A DNA stretch of 64,000 nucleotides from NCBI GenBank assembly GCA_023664775.1, contig JAMPEW010000011.1, forward strand, positions 1 to 64,000. The letters are read 5' to 3'. This DNA comes from Clostridium sp. GTDB taxonomy: Bacteria; Bacillota; Clostridia; Lachnospirales; Lachnospiraceae. Position numbers and translations under genes: made by a program. Under the pieces are notes generated by a model. The model was not told the origin of the DNA. It did no database searches and saw nothing but the letters and a program-made list of their open reading frames with translations. Shown piece after piece: positions 43,901-53,682 of the stretch (positions are counted from its first letter, which is position 1; every line of letters begins with the position of its first letter).

Positions 43901-45661
43901 ATGGGTATTGGACTTGATGTAAAATTTATGGATTTTTTGCTGAAATATGCTTCGGGAAAAACCGATGATATGCCGCTGTATCAGGGAAATGACGTACCCT
44001 GTTTTTTGCGTGCAGATGAAAATGCGGGCATAAAGCGTACAAAGCCGTATAAAAAGGGTGTTTCAAGCACAGGCATAAAAAGGCTTTTTGACACGCTTGC
44101 AAAGGATGAGAGCGTGGGACTTGCAGGCTTTGGCATGATGACCGATGGAGAGGTAATTGCGGAAATCTACAATCCACCGTATAATAGCAGATACCGTCAT
44201 GTTTCATTTTCCATGTGCAAATCAGTTGTTTCCATGGCAGTGGGGATTGCAGAGCATGAGGGCCTGTTAAAGCTGGACGAAAAGCTTGTTGACATATTCA
44301 AGACTTCAAATAATGTATTTATGAAGCGGGAGATGAAGGGCATAACAATAGAAAATCTGCTCACCATGCAGACAGGCGTATGCTTTGATGAGGTAAGCTC
44401 TGCCTTTGCACTTGACTGGTGCAGGGAGTATATGAGCAGTGATTTTTGCATGGAGCCGGGCGCAGGCTTTTCCTATAACAGCCTAAATACCTATATGCTT
44501 GCCGCCATAATCGTAAAACGGTCAGGGAAACCGCTTATGGATTATCTGAAGGAAAAGCTGTTCGATGATATGGAAATTAAGGATATTACATGGGATAAAT
44601 GCCCGATGGGGATTGAAAAGGGAGGCTTTGGCATGAAGCTTTCCATCATTGATATGCTAAAGCTTGGACAGCTTTATTTAAGCTGCGGCAAATGGATGGT
44701 AAATGGTGAGGAAAAGCAGCTTATTCCAAAAAAATGGATAGAGGAAAGCACAAGGGTACATGTAGCGCTTGGCAGGGATGTCATTGACGGCTACGGCTAT
44801 CAGATATGGAGGGTGAAGGACGGAAGCATATTGTTTAACGGTGTTTTCGGACAGAATGTGTATATAAACAGGGACAGAAATTTCGTGATTGCAACAACGG
44901 CATCCGCATATGATATATTTCCTGACGGAAAAATTGTAAACTATCTCTGCGATTTTGCAGCAGATGACAAAAACTTTATAAATGGAAATATGCCTTTAGG
45001 CGCAGTATATGATTTTGGAGACAGGGTTATATCAGGGGCAAATAAGCTTACAAAAGGATTTTATGGAACACTGTCAGACAATCAGTACAAAAACAAATAC
45101 AGACAATATTTTAATGACTATCTCGGCGTTGAATATAAATTTGATGAGTATGCAGGGAGCATCATTCCTGTTATGATACAGGGCGTGTATTCCATTTACG
45201 CATCGGGAATAACAGCCCTGTCCATCGGTTTTCAGGGGGATGCGTTATATCTTAAGGCTTGTGAGGAAAATACGGATTATAAAATTATGCTTGGGTATAA
45301 AAGGGAGATGCCGTATCAATATCAAATCCTTAAAATAAAGGGGAAGGAGTTTCCCATAGCGGCAGCTTCGGGTATTGCGTTTGATGAGGACGGCAGACCG
45401 ATGATTAAAATTAGGATTGTATATTTGGAGGAGGTTGGCTCCATGACCTTTAAGCTTATATTTGGAAGGGGCAGGCTCAAGCTGAAAGCACTGGAAATAC
45501 CAAAGCTGAAACGAGTTGCAGGAAAGCTGGCACAGGAGGAATACATTAAGAAAAAGGATGTAAGGCTTTCCCGTAAAAAGACGCTTGATCCGCCGGAGTA
45601 TGTTAAGTACAAGGCAAACAAGGTGCTTGCGCCTGTTGTAATCGGAAAGCCTGATATATAA
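43901..45661 (+). CDS. Serine hydrolase of the class C beta-lactamase fold
   Basis: A 586-residue protein. Residues about 50-370 form a beta-lactamase/AmpC-like domain: SxxK motif SMCK in VSFSMCKSVVSMAVG, YxN-type motif YNS in GFSYNSLNTYMLAA. About 200 further C-terminal residues resemble the beta-barrel extension of related esterases. No signal peptide is present, so it appears cytoplasmic. Esterase, D-aminopeptidase-like or peptidase activity is possible; true lactam resistance is not implied. It follows the ASKHA gene by 12 bp with GGAGG before the ATG. Confidence 0.85.
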   Translation: MGIGLDVKFMDFLLKYASGKTDDMPLYQGNDVPCFLRADENAGIKRTKPYKKGVSSTGIKRLFDTLAKDESVGLAGFGMMTDGEVIAEIYNPPYNSRYRHVSFSMCKSVVSMAVGIAEHEGLLKLDEKLVDIFKTSNNVFMKREMKGITIENLLTMQTGVCFDEVSSAFALDWCREYMSSDFCMEPGAGFSYNSLNTYMLAAIIVKRSGKPLMDYLKEKLFDDMEIKDITWDKCPMGIEKGGFGMKLSIIDMLKLGQLYLSCGKWMVNGEEKQLIPKKWIEESTRVHVALGRDVIDGYGYQIWRVKDGSILFNGVFGQNVYINRDRNFVIATTASAYDIFPDGKIVNYLCDFAADDKNFINGNMPLGAVYDFGDRVISGANKLTKGFYGTLSDNQYKNKYRQYFNDYLGVEYKFDEYAGSIIPVMIQGVYSIYASGITALSIGFQGDALYLKACEENTDYKIMLGYKREMPYQYQILKIKGKEFPIAAASGIAFDEDGRPMIKIRIVYLEEVGSMTFKLIFGRGRLKLKALEIPKLKRVAGKLAQEEYIKKKDVRLSRKKTLDPPEYVKYKANKVLAPVVIGKPDI

Positions 45662-45683
45662 GATAAAAATGGAGCAGATTGAA

Positions 45684-46481
45684 ATGCAGATGAAAACAAT
45701 AGCCAGCGGAAGCAGCGGAAACTGTATTTATGTAGGAACAGATAACACCACGCTGCTTGTGGACGTTGGAATAAGCAAAAAAAGAATAAATGACGGGCTT
45801 ATGGAGTTTAACCGTAAGCTTGCCGAGGTTGACGGAATTTTAATTACCCATGAGCATATTGACCATGTAAAGGGGCTTGGTGTAATATCAAGAAGCTTAA
45901 ATATTCCCATATATGCAACAAGCGATACCTGTGATGAAATACGCTGCATGGATGCACTGGGAGCGTTTGATTACGGGCTGTTTCATTCCATAGAGCCGGA
46001 TAAATGCTTTCAGATTGGCGACATCAGCGTAGAGCCGCACAGCATATGGCATGATGCCGCAGACCCGGTATGCTACAGCCTGACCCATAAGGGCAAAAAA
46101 ATATCAATAGCAACCGATTTAGGAGATTATGACGATTATTTAGTACATGCGCTTGACGGCTCGGACGTGCTGCTTGTGGAGGCAAATCATGATGTGAGAA
46201 TGCTGCAGGTGGGACCTTATCCGTACATAATAAAGCAGAGAATACTGGGAAAGAGAGGACACCTCTCCAATGAGGCAGGTGGTAGGCTGATACGGTCGCT
46301 GTTAAACGACCATATTAAGAAAATCATTTTGGGACATTTAAGCGATAAAAACAATTACCCTGAGCTTGCATATGAAGCAGTTAAAAATGAGCTTTCAGGA
46401 AATGAGTATGCAGATGACGTAAGGGAATTTAACCTTACGGTGGCAGGCAGAAGCACGCCGGGAGAGCTTGTGTGCCTGTAA
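45684..46481 (+). CDS. Metallo-beta-lactamase-fold hydrolase (YycJ/WalJ-like)
   Basis: A 265-residue MBL-fold protein. The metal motif is ITHEHIDHVKGL (HxHxDH), with further ligands in the SIWHDAADP, ATDLGDY and LGHLSDKNNY regions. This pattern matches the YycJ/WalJ group of putative exonucleases or DNA-interacting phosphodiesterases. Three in-frame ATGs exist (45669, 45684, 45690); GGAG at 45671-45674 fits 45684 best. It lies 22 bp after the serine hydrolase gene. The biochemical activity is not established. Confidence 0.85.
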   Translation: MQMKTIASGSSGNCIYVGTDNTTLLVDVGISKKRINDGLMEFNRKLAEVDGILITHEHIDHVKGLGVISRSLNIPIYATSDTCDEIRCMDALGAFDYGLFHSIEPDKCFQIGDISVEPHSIWHDAADPVCYSLTHKGKKISIATDLGDYDDYLVHALDGSDVLLVEANHDVRMLQVGPYPYIIKQRILGKRGHLSNEAGGRLIRSLLNDHIKKIILGHLSDKNNYPELAYEAVKNELSGNEYADDVREFNLTVAGRSTPGELVCL

Positions 46482-46570
46482 ATAAAAACAATGAAATAGA
46501 ATAGCTGTATCAGCCCATTTTTAAAATGCAAAGCAGGATTGGTCTGATATTCAAAAGGAGGATAACATAA

Positions 46571-46843
46571 ATGAAAAAAACAATTATTACCGTGTTGGGA
46601 AAGGACAGAGTTGGAATTATTGCAAAGGTGTGTGTATACCTTTCCAACAATAATATAAACATTCTTGATATTGCCCAGACGATTGTTGACGGATATTTTA
46701 ATATGATGATGGTTGTTGATGCTTCGTCTGCCTCAAAGGACCACGTTATGATAGCAGATGAGCTTGCCGATATCGGAAAAGAGCTTGGGGTGCAGATAAA
46801 GGCGCAGCAGGCGGAAATTTTTGATATGATGCATAGATTGTAA
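46571..46843 (+). CDS. ACT-domain protein, UPF0237 family
   Basis: A 90-residue single ACT domain: ITVLGKDRVGIIAKVCVYLS, then NNINILDIAQTIVDGYFNMM. ACT domains bind amino acids or other small ligands. This family is nearly always next to a UPF0210 protein, as here (46965), so the pair likely acts together. AAAGGAGG precedes the ATG. The ligand is unknown. Confidence 0.9.
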   Translation: MKKTIITVLGKDRVGIIAKVCVYLSNNNINILDIAQTIVDGYFNMMMVVDASSASKDHVMIADELADIGKELGVQIKAQQAEIFDMMHRL

Positions 46844-46871
46844 ATAATCATCATGTGCTTGATGTGAAAGG

Positions 46872-46961
46872 ATGACTAGTAAATATGAGCTTTTTGATAA
46901 AGATAAACCGTCAAAAAGCAAAAAGGACGCAATAAAATTAAAAAAGAAGATAGAGGATTAA
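46872..46961 (+). CDS. Possible 29-residue basic peptide
   Basis: A 30-codon frame (starts MTSKYELFDKDK, Lys-rich, ends KKIED) lies between the ACT and UPF0210 genes. Its stop is 3 bp before the next ATG. The only ribosome-site-like sequence, GAAAGG, touches the ATG, so translation is doubtful. It could be a fragment or just a leader. Reported as low confidence. Confidence 0.2.
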   Translation: MTSKYELFDKDKPSKSKKDAIKLKKKIED

Positions 46962-46964
46962 TAT

Positions 46965-48329
46965 ATGATTAGCATAAATGAAGTTTTAGAGACAAACGAG
47001 ATGATTCAGAACATGAATCTTGACGTTCGGACAATCACGATGGGAATCAGCCTTCTTGACTGCGTTGGAAAGGATTTAAAGGAAACCTGCGATAAAATTT
47101 ATGACAAAATAACGGCTTCGGCGAAAAATCTTGTCGCCACAGGACAGGATATATCAAAAAAATACGGCATACCCATTGTACATAAGAGAATATCCGTTAC
47201 GCCGATTGCAATTGTAGGCGGCTCTGTCTGCAAGTCCTCCTCAGATTTTGTGGAGATTGCAAAGACCTTAGATGCGGCGGCAAATACTTGCGGCGTGAAT
47301 TTTATCGGCGGCTATTCTACCCTTGTATCAAAGGGCATGACAAAGGCTGACGAGCTTCTGATACGCTCAATACCAGAGGCGCTTTCCGTAACAGGAAAGG
47401 TATGCAGCTCCGTAAACTGTGGTTCAACAAAAACAGGAATTAATATGGACGCCGTAAAGCTGATTGGTGAAATCATACGGGAAACGGCAGAGCTTACGAA
47501 GGAGGAGGGGTCTATCGGCTGCGCAAAGTTTGTAGTATTCTGCAATGCGCCCGACGATAATCCCTTCATGGCAGGAGCCTTTCATGGCGTGACGGAGTCA
47601 GACCGGGTTATCAACGTAGGCGTAAGCGGTCCCGGTGTTGTGAAGGCTGCCATTTCTGCCGTAAAGGGAAAGGATTTTGAGGTCTTATGTGAGACAATCA
47701 AGAAAACTGCCTTTAAGATTACAAGAGTGGGACAGCTTGTCGCAAAGGAGGCGTCAGAGAGGCTTGGCGTTCCATTTGGCATTATTGACTTATCCCTTGC
47801 ACCTACGCCTGCCGTTGGCGACAGCGTGGGAGAAATACTTGAGGAGATTGGACTTGAATTTGCAGGGGCGCCTGGGACAACGGCTGCACTTGCCATGCTG
47901 AACGATCAGGTGAAAAAGGGCGGCGTTATGGCATCCTCCTATGTAGGCGGATTAAGCGGTGCATTTATCCCTGTAAGCGAGGACCAAAGAATGATAGACG
48001 CAGTATCGGCAGGGGCGCTTACCCTTGAAAAGCTTGAAGCCATGACGTGTGTATGCTCTGTTGGACTTGACATGATTGCAATACCCGGCGACACGAAGGC
48101 GACAACAATTTCAGGCATTATTGCAGACGAGATGGCGCTCGGAATGGTAAACCAAAAGACAACTGCCGTAAGAATCATACCTGTAATAGGAAAAACGGTT
48201 GGAGATACAGTGGAATTTGGCGGTCTGCTTGGTTATGCACCGATTATGCCCGTAAATAAATTCTCCTGCGACGAGTTTATCAATCGTGGTGGAAGAATCC
48301 CTGCACCGATACACAGCTTCAAAAACTAA
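46965..48329 (+). CDS. UPF0210 / PFL-like family protein
   Basis: A 454-residue protein of the UPF0210 family (DUF711). It begins [20 protein letters not shown] and has the conserved [14 protein letters not shown] region, [18 protein letters not shown] and [19 protein letters not shown]. The fold is related to pyruvate formate-lyase, hence the name, but there is no evidence for a glycyl-radical site. It is paired with the upstream ACT protein, a conserved arrangement. The function is unknown; a ligand-sensing or metabolic role is suggested by the partner. Confidence 0.9.
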   Translation: MISINEVLETNEMIQNMNLDVRTITMGISLLDCVGKDLKETCDKIYDKITASAKNLVATGQDISKKYGIPIVHKRISVTPIAIVGGSVCKSSSDFVEIAKTLDAAANTCGVNFIGGYSTLVSKGMTKADELLIRSIPEALSVTGKVCSSVNCGSTKTGINMDAVKLIGEIIRETAELTKEEGSIGCAKFVVFCNAPDDNPFMAGAFHGVTESDRVINVGVSGPGVVKAAISAVKGKDFEVLCETIKKTAFKITRVGQLVAKEASERLGVPFGIIDLSLAPTPAVGDSVGEILEEIGLEFAGAPGTTAALAMLNDQVKKGGVMASSYVGGLSGAFIPVSEDQRMIDAVSAGALTLEKLEAMTCVCSVGLDMIAIPGDTKATTISGIIADEMALGMVNQKTTAVRIIPVIGKTVGDTVEFGGLLGYAPIMPVNKFSCDEFINRGGRIPAPIHSFKN

Positions 48330-48356
48330 CAGCATATGCATTATAAAGGAGAAATT

Positions 48357-50225
48357 ATGGTAAAGCCTGCTCTTTCCGAGCGTATTTTGATGAATATAGA
48401 AAAGCCTGCAAGATATATAGGCAATGAAGTAAATATGGTAAAGAAAAATCTTAGGGATGTGGAAATCAGAATTGCCATGTGTTTTCCAGATGTTTACGAA
48501 ATCGGAATGTCCTATCTGGGTATTCAGATTATATATGACATGTTTAATCTCCGGGAGGACACCTACTGCGAGAGGGTGTACAGTCCATGGCCTGATTTGG
48601 ACAAGATAATGAGAGAGGAAAAAATCCCTCTCTTTTCTCTTGAAACACAGTCGCCCATCAAGGATTTTGATATGCTTGGCATTACGATACAGTATGAAAT
48701 GTGCTATACAAATATACTGCAAATTATTGATTTGTCGGGCATTCCTATATTTGCAGGGGATAGAAAAAAGGGCGACACGCTTGTTATAGGCGGAGGACCA
48801 TGTACCGTTAATCCTGAACCGATGGCGGATTTTTTTGACATGTTTTACATCGGCGAGGCGGAAACCTCATACGGCGAGCTCATAGAGCTTATGAAAATAT
48901 ATAAAAAGACGGACATGACACGGGATGAATTTTTGAGAAAGGCATCTCATATAGCAGGTATTTACGTGCCTTCACTCTATGAGGTGACATACAATACAGA
49001 CGGCACAGTAAGCAGCATAACCCCGAAGTATGTGGATGTGCCTGCAAAAATAAAAAGACAGGTTGTAACTGATTTTTCAAGGGTGTCCTATCCAATGGCG
49101 CCGGTTATCCCGTACCTTCAGGCAACACAGGACAGGGTGTGCCTTGAAATCATGCGTGGCTGCATCCGTGGGTGCAGATTTTGTCAGGCGGGAATGATAT
49201 ACCGTCCCACAAGGCAAAAGGACGTTAACATGCTGAAGGAATATGCAGAAAAAATGCTGGACGCAACAGGCTATGAGGAAATTTCCCTAAGCTCACTCAG
49301 CTCAAGCGACTATGAGCAGCTTGACGATTTGCTAAGCTATCTTATATCACTGAAGGAAAGCAGGCACGTAAATGTTTCGCTGCCCTCCCTTAGGATTGAT
49401 GCATTTTCCCTTGACGTAATGAGCAAGGTGCAGGATATCAGGAAAAGCTCCCTGACCTTTGCTGCCGAGGCAGGCTCCCAAAGACTAAGAAATATTATAA
49501 ATAAAGGCATTACTGAGGAGGATATCCTAAGTGGAAGCCGTCAGGCGTTTCTCGGAGGCTGGGATAAGGTAAAGCTTTATTTTATGATGGGGCTTCCCAT
49601 GGAAACGGAGGAGGATCTGCTTGCCATTGCAGAGCTTGCCGAGAAAATTTCCGAGGAATATTTTGACGCAGTGCCAAAGGAAAAGCGAAATGGACGTGTT
49701 ATGATAAATGCTTCCTCCTCTTATTTTGTACCAAAGCCCTTTACGCCGTTTCAGTGGGCGCCGATGACAGCCCCTGAGGAATTTACAAGAAGGGCGCATT
49801 TTGTAAAGGACGCCTTTATGAGGCAACGAAATAAAAAAAGCCTTAGGTTTACCTACCATGATGCAGGAATATCCATTTTGGAGGGCGTTCTTGCCAGAGG
49901 GGACAGGAGACTTTGCAAAAGCATATATGATATATACAAAAAGGGCGCCATATTTGACGCATGGACAGAATTTTTTAATATGGACACATACCTTGATGCC
50001 TTTCGGGAAAATCATGTGGACATGGATTTTTATACGGCAAGGGAACGGTCAGAGGACGAGATATTCCCTTGGGAGCATATTGATGTGGGCGTTTCAAAAG
50101 GCTTTCTTTTAAGGGAGTGGAAAAATGCAAAGGAAGGAAGGGTTACCCCGAACTGCCGCATAAACTGTCAGGGCTGCGGCTCTGCCGTATACGGAGGAGG
50201 TGTCTGCTTTGAAGCTAAGAATTAA
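48357..50225 (+). CDS. TIGR03960 radical SAM protein with B12-binding-like domain
   Basis: A 622-residue radical SAM protein. The N-terminal region is a B12-binding-like fold (about 45-180; CFPDVYEIGMSYLGIQIIYD, VIGGGPCTVNPEP). The radical SAM core follows, with cluster cysteines in MRGCIRGCRFCQAGMIYRP. The family is fused or adjacent to DUF2344, as here. It has been linked to RNA or ribosome-related modification by context only. ATG 48357 has AAAGGAGA upstream; 48336 is less likely. It heads the conserved block leading to RNase E/G and L21. Confidence 0.9.
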   Translation: MVKPALSERILMNIEKPARYIGNEVNMVKKNLRDVEIRIAMCFPDVYEIGMSYLGIQIIYDMFNLREDTYCERVYSPWPDLDKIMREEKIPLFSLETQSPIKDFDMLGITIQYEMCYTNILQIIDLSGIPIFAGDRKKGDTLVIGGGPCTVNPEPMADFFDMFYIGEAETSYGELIELMKIYKKTDMTRDEFLRKASHIAGIYVPSLYEVTYNTDGTVSSITPKYVDVPAKIKRQVVTDFSRVSYPMAPVIPYLQATQDRVCLEIMRGCIRGCRFCQAGMIYRPTRQKDVNMLKEYAEKMLDATGYEEISLSSLSSSDYEQLDDLLSYLISLKESRHVNVSLPSLRIDAFSLDVMSKVQDIRKSSLTFAAEAGSQRLRNIINKGITEEDILSGSRQAFLGGWDKVKLYFMMGLPMETEEDLLAIAELAEKISEEYFDAVPKEKRNGRVMINASSSYFVPKPFTPFQWAPMTAPEEFTRRAHFVKDAFMRQRNKKSLRFTYHDAGISILEGVLARGDRRLCKSIYDIYKKGAIFDAWTEFFNMDTYLDAFRENHVDMDFYTARERSEDEIFPWEHIDVGVSKGFLLREWKNAKEGRVTPNCRINCQGCGSAVYGGGVCFEAKN

Positions 50226-50985
50226 ATATGAAAAAACAGGTGTTTTAAGATTTATCGGACACCTTGATATAATGAGATACTTCCAAAAGGCAATCAGACG
50301 TGCAAAGCTTGACGTGGCATATTCAAAGGGCTTTTCACCCCATCAGATTATATCCTTTGCTGCGCCTATGCCTCTTGGAATGACCTCGTCAGGCGAATAC
50401 TTTGACGGAGAATTTGAAAGCGTTACCTCATCTGCTGACATGATAAACAGATTAAATGACGTGATGGCAGAGGGAATAAGGGTTTTGGATATAACGCTGC
50501 TTCCTGAACAGGCAAAGCCCTCCATGGCGGCAGTTTCTGCATCGGATTATTTTATTTACAAAAATGATGAGAGCGAAAACGACTATATAGACAGGCTCAC
50601 AGCCTCCATAGACGACTTGATGTCAAAGGAGGAAATCAATGTTTTAAAAAAGACAAAAACCAAGGAGGCGCTTGCTGACATTAAGCCGTATATATATGAG
50701 CTTAGTGCCTTTGAGTATCATATGCCGGATGAGTTTTTTAATGGCGGTTTTGATTCTCCCGCAGATAACAGACAAGGCGATGGGGAAAAAAAGAAAAAAG
50801 GAATTTATATGCTTCTTGCATCAGGAAGCAAAATGAATGTAAAGCCTGACCTTGTGATAGGGGCTTTGGCAGAGCATGCGGGAATTAAGTACAGCCCCTA
50901 TGATTACAGAATACACAGAATAGAGACATACATGGGCGGCAAAGAAGCGCTTGTGCCGCTTTTTACGGCAGGAGAAAAATTTTAA
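50209..50985 (+). CDS. DUF2344/TIGR03936 radical-SAM-associated protein
   Basis: A 258-residue protein of the family that pairs with TIGR03960 radical SAM enzymes. It opens KLRIKYEKTGVLRFIGHLDI, and YSKGFSPHQIISFAAPMPLG is diagnostic. It probably forms a complex with the enzyme upstream or is the separate form of its fused C-terminal domain. TTG 50209 has GGAGG at 50194-50198, and family members begin with M-K-L-R, so this start is preferred to GTG 50200. It overlaps the upstream gene by 17 bp. Confidence 0.9.
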   Translation: MKLRIKYEKTGVLRFIGHLDIMRYFQKAIRRAKLDVAYSKGFSPHQIISFAAPMPLGMTSSGEYFDGEFESVTSSADMINRLNDVMAEGIRVLDITLLPEQAKPSMAAVSASDYFIYKNDESENDYIDRLTASIDDLMSKEEINVLKKTKTKEALADIKPYIYELSAFEYHMPDEFFNGGFDSPADNRQGDGEKKKKGIYMLLASGSKMNVKPDLVIGALAEHAGIKYSPYDYRIHRIETYMGGKEALVPLFTAGEKF

Positions 50986-51022
50986 GGAAGCACTTTTTTA
51001 GCTTGCTTTTGGGAGGAAAAAC

Positions 51023-52249
51023 ATGGACGCAAAATTTGTCATAACAAGCTATAACAATATCATGCTTGGCTGCCTAATCAATGATGGAAAGCCTGAAGAT
51101 ATAAGATGCTATGAGGAAACCTCCCTGATAGGAAATATTTATGTGGGAAAGGTATCTAATATTTTAAACAACCTAAATGCTGCCTTTGTTGATATACAAA
51201 GGGATATAAGCTGTTATCTGTCACTGGAGGATTATCACGGTGACAAGCCGTTAAGGGTAGGAGATGAGCTTGTTGTACAGGTGACAAAGGACAGCATAAA
51301 GACAAAGCAGCCGACAGTCACGACAAATATATCCATGACAGGAGAATATGTTGTGGTTCACTGCGATAAAACAGTCGGCGTATCGGCAAAGATAAAGGGT
51401 GATGCGTTAAGAAGTGCCTTAAAGGACGCAGCGGGCAGGGCTTTGGAGGAGTTTCAGGAACACAGGCTTTGTCAGGATATTTCCTACGGGGTTATTTTAA
51501 GAACAAAGTGCAAGGATATCCTGTCGGGCAAAGATGTTGTGTCAGACAAGGATATTGTGTCGGGCAAAGATATAAAAAGCGACTGTGATAGCTTAAACGT
51601 AATTTATGATGATGTTATGTCAACTGCCGAAAAGCTTGACACGCTGCTGAAAAATGCAGGCTATCTTAAGCTTTACTCTGTCGTAAAGGCAGGAGAGCCG
51701 CCATATATAAAGGACTTGGCGGGCATGAGTGACGATATAAGCATCATTACGGATGACAACAGCGTATATGGGGAGCTTTGTGAGTTTTATGGAAAAGACT
51801 GCGGGCGCATATCCTTTTATGCAGATGACAGCATTTCCTTAAATTCCATTTACAATATCCCTGTAACCATAGAAAAATGCCTGAAAAAAAATGCGTATCT
51901 GAAATCGGGCGGCTATCTTGTCATAGAGCCGACGGAGGCAATGACGGTTATTGACGTAAACAGCGGTAAGGCAATCAAGGGCAAAAACAGGGAGGAAGAT
52001 TTATTTAAGATAAATGTTGAGGCAGCGTATGAAATTGCAAGGCAGATAAGACTTAGAAATTTAAGCGGCATCATTATTATAGATTTTATAAGCATGAAAT
52101 CAACCGAAAATCAGATTTTGCTTGTGGATGAGCTGAAAAAAGCCACCATATCAGACTATGTTGGCGTAACTGTTGTTGATATTACAAGGCTTGGGCTTGT
52201 GGAGCTTACAAGGAAAAAAATAAGAAAGCCGCTGCATGAGGTTTTTTGA
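51023..52249 (+). CDS. rng: Ribonuclease E/G family protein (short form)
   Basis: A 408-residue endoribonuclease for RNA decay and rRNA maturation. An S1 domain (about 35-120; GNIYVGKVSNILNNLNAAFV) is inserted in the RNase H-like core. The metal-binding acids Asp311 (VIDVNSGK) and Asp354 (IIIDFISMK) are spaced 43 apart, as in E. coli RNase E. The protein stops at RKKIRKPLHEVF, so the Zn-link CPxCxG and small domain are missing. Residues about 165-190 form a degenerate SGKD/SDKD repeat (nt about 51520-51575), probably an expanded loop. It follows DUF2344 by 37 bp. Confidence 0.9.
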   Translation: MDAKFVITSYNNIMLGCLINDGKPEDIRCYEETSLIGNIYVGKVSNILNNLNAAFVDIQRDISCYLSLEDYHGDKPLRVGDELVVQVTKDSIKTKQPTVTTNISMTGEYVVVHCDKTVGVSAKIKGDALRSALKDAAGRALEEFQEHRLCQDISYGVILRTKCKDILSGKDVVSDKDIVSGKDIKSDCDSLNVIYDDVMSTAEKLDTLLKNAGYLKLYSVVKAGEPPYIKDLAGMSDDISIITDDNSVYGELCEFYGKDCGRISFYADDSISLNSIYNIPVTIEKCLKKNAYLKSGGYLVIEPTEAMTVIDVNSGKAIKGKNREEDLFKINVEAAYEIARQIRLRNLSGIIIIDFISMKSTENQILLVDELKKATISDYVGVTVVDITRLGLVELTRKKIRKPLHEVF

Positions 52250-52282
52250 ATTGAAAAGGATTTTTGGTTACGGAGGATGAAT

Positions 52283-53101
52283 ATGTTTCATTACGACTTG
52301 TTTCAATGGGTAGGTTTTTTCATACTTTACTGTCTTATAGGCTGGATAGGGGAAAGTATTTACGTTTCAATTGAACATAAGAAGTGGGTAAACCGTGGTT
52401 TTTTGCATGGTCCTTTTTTGCCTATTTACGGTTTTGGTGCAATTATAATACTTTTCTCCACTCTACCAGTGAGGGATAACGTAATTTTAACATTTCTTTT
52501 CGGCATGCTCGGTGCTACGATACTCGAATATGTTACGGGATATGTAATGGAGCAGATATTTCATGTAAAATACTGGGATTATACATATGAGCCCTTAAAT
52601 CTAAATGGGTATATCTGCTTGGGATGCTCAATTACATGGGGAATATGTGCAATCCTGCTTACACAGCTTATCCATAAGCCCGTGGAACGGTTTTTGTTTC
52701 ATATACCCAATATGGTGCTTTATGTATGTGATATGGTTTTTGTTGTCTATTTCATTTGGGATGTGATAGCATCTGCACAGGAGGCATTTGACCTTAAGGA
52801 GATGATACTCGCAAATGAGGATGTGCAAAGACTTCAAAAGAGGCTCGACGTTATAATAGCCGTAGCGGAGGATGATAAGGCAAGGCTTGAGGAGCACATT
52901 GCAGAGGTAAGGCTGGAGAAAAGAGCTGAAATAGAATATATAACAGATAAAATTGAAGCTGCAAGGGAGCGTATGAAAGAAAGCTACGGCAGATCGGGAA
53001 AAAGGGCAGATTATATTTTGAAGCGTAATCCCGGGGCAGTATCAAAACGGTATGGGCTTGGTTTTGATGCAATACGGGAAATCATTGAAAAGCATAAATA
53101 A
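52283..53101 (+). CDS. CmpB-like membrane protein (putative ABC permease family)
   Basis: A 272-residue protein of the PF06541 ABC_trans_CmpB family. Five or so membrane helices make up the first 165 residues ([37 protein letters not shown]). A coiled-coil, charged cytoplasmic tail follows ([20 protein letters not shown]). The family name implies a permease but evidence is weak. ATG 52283 has GGAGG 6 nt upstream; 52277 is too close. It interrupts the conserved RNase E/G to L21 block together with the broken ATPase downstream. Confidence 0.8.
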   Translation: MFHYDLFQWVGFFILYCLIGWIGESIYVSIEHKKWVNRGFLHGPFLPIYGFGAIIILFSTLPVRDNVILTFLFGMLGATILEYVTGYVMEQIFHVKYWDYTYEPLNLNGYICLGCSITWGICAILLTQLIHKPVERFLFHIPNMVLYVCDMVFVVYFIWDVIASAQEAFDLKEMILANEDVQRLQKRLDVIIAVAEDDKARLEEHIAEVRLEKRAEIEYITDKIEAARERMKESYGRSGKRADYILKRNPGAVSKRYGLGFDAIREIIEKHK

Positions 53102-53505
53102 AGGGAGGAATATTCGGTATACGAAAACATAATGCTTCCTATTGATTTTGGAAAGGAAAAATATAAGAAATCCGATAAAACGGAAATGATTAATGAAACA
53201 CTTGAAAAAGTAGGCATGTCAGACTGCAAAAAACAAAAATGCCGAAGACTGTCAGGGGGAGAAAAACAGAGAGTTGCAATTGCAAGGGCAATTGTAAATA
53301 ATCCTGATATTATTTTGGCTGACGAGCCGACCGGCTCCCTGGATGAAAAAAAAACGGCAGGGAGATTATGGAGATATTAGCAAAATTAAATAAAGACGGA
53401 AAAACAATAATAATCGTAACACATGATAATGACGTGGCAGCATATGCAAACCGAATTGTTCATATAAGAGACGGTATGTTAGTTGATGGCGGTAAAGTAA
53501 TATAA
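53102..53505 (+). pseudogene. Broken ABC transporter ATPase (MacB/LolD-like), 5' deleted and frameshifted
   Basis: The frame opens [12 protein letters not shown] and carries the signature [15 protein letters not shown] and Walker [12 protein letters not shown], characteristic of MacB/LolD-type ATPases. Walker A and the N-terminal 90 or so residues are missing and there is no start codon. After TGSLDEKK the frame breaks at a run of nine A (53346-53354). The other frame then continues [12 protein letters not shown] and IIIVTHDNDVAAYANR to a TAA at 53503-53505. One extra A would restore the frame. It is a remnant of an ABC gene inserted between conserved genes. Confidence 0.85.
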
Positions 53506-53514
53506 ATTTCCCCC

Positions 53515-53543
53515 TTGACTTTACGCCTGTAAGGTGCTATATT
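53515..53543 (+). promoter_or_regulatory. Promoter for the rplU operon
   Basis: TTGACT (53515-53520) and TATATT (53538-53543) are 17 bp apart, just upstream of the L21 leader RNA. Confidence 0.7.
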
Positions 53544-53552
53544 ATGTGGGTA

Positions 53553-53660
53553 TGCCGCACAGTGAGGTAGAAGTTTATGCTTTGTCATAAGGAGGAACCT
53601 GCTTCGTGGGAGGAGGTCTTATGACAAATTTTCTTTCGCATAACACCATAACTGGCGAGT
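53553..53660 (+). ncRNA. L21 leader RNA (ribosomal protein autoregulation)
   Basis: The region matches the known L21 leader found before rplU in Firmicutes. A perfect 11-bp stem, TTTGTCATAAG (53581-53591) with CTTATGACAAA (53618-53628), encloses a purine-rich loop with GAGGAAC and GGGAGGAGG. Outer pairing GTTTATGC/GCATAAC extends it. It lies between promoter and rplU start and should bind L21 to adjust expression. Confidence 0.85.
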
Positions 53661-53682
53661 AATGATAATAGGAGGTAACCAT

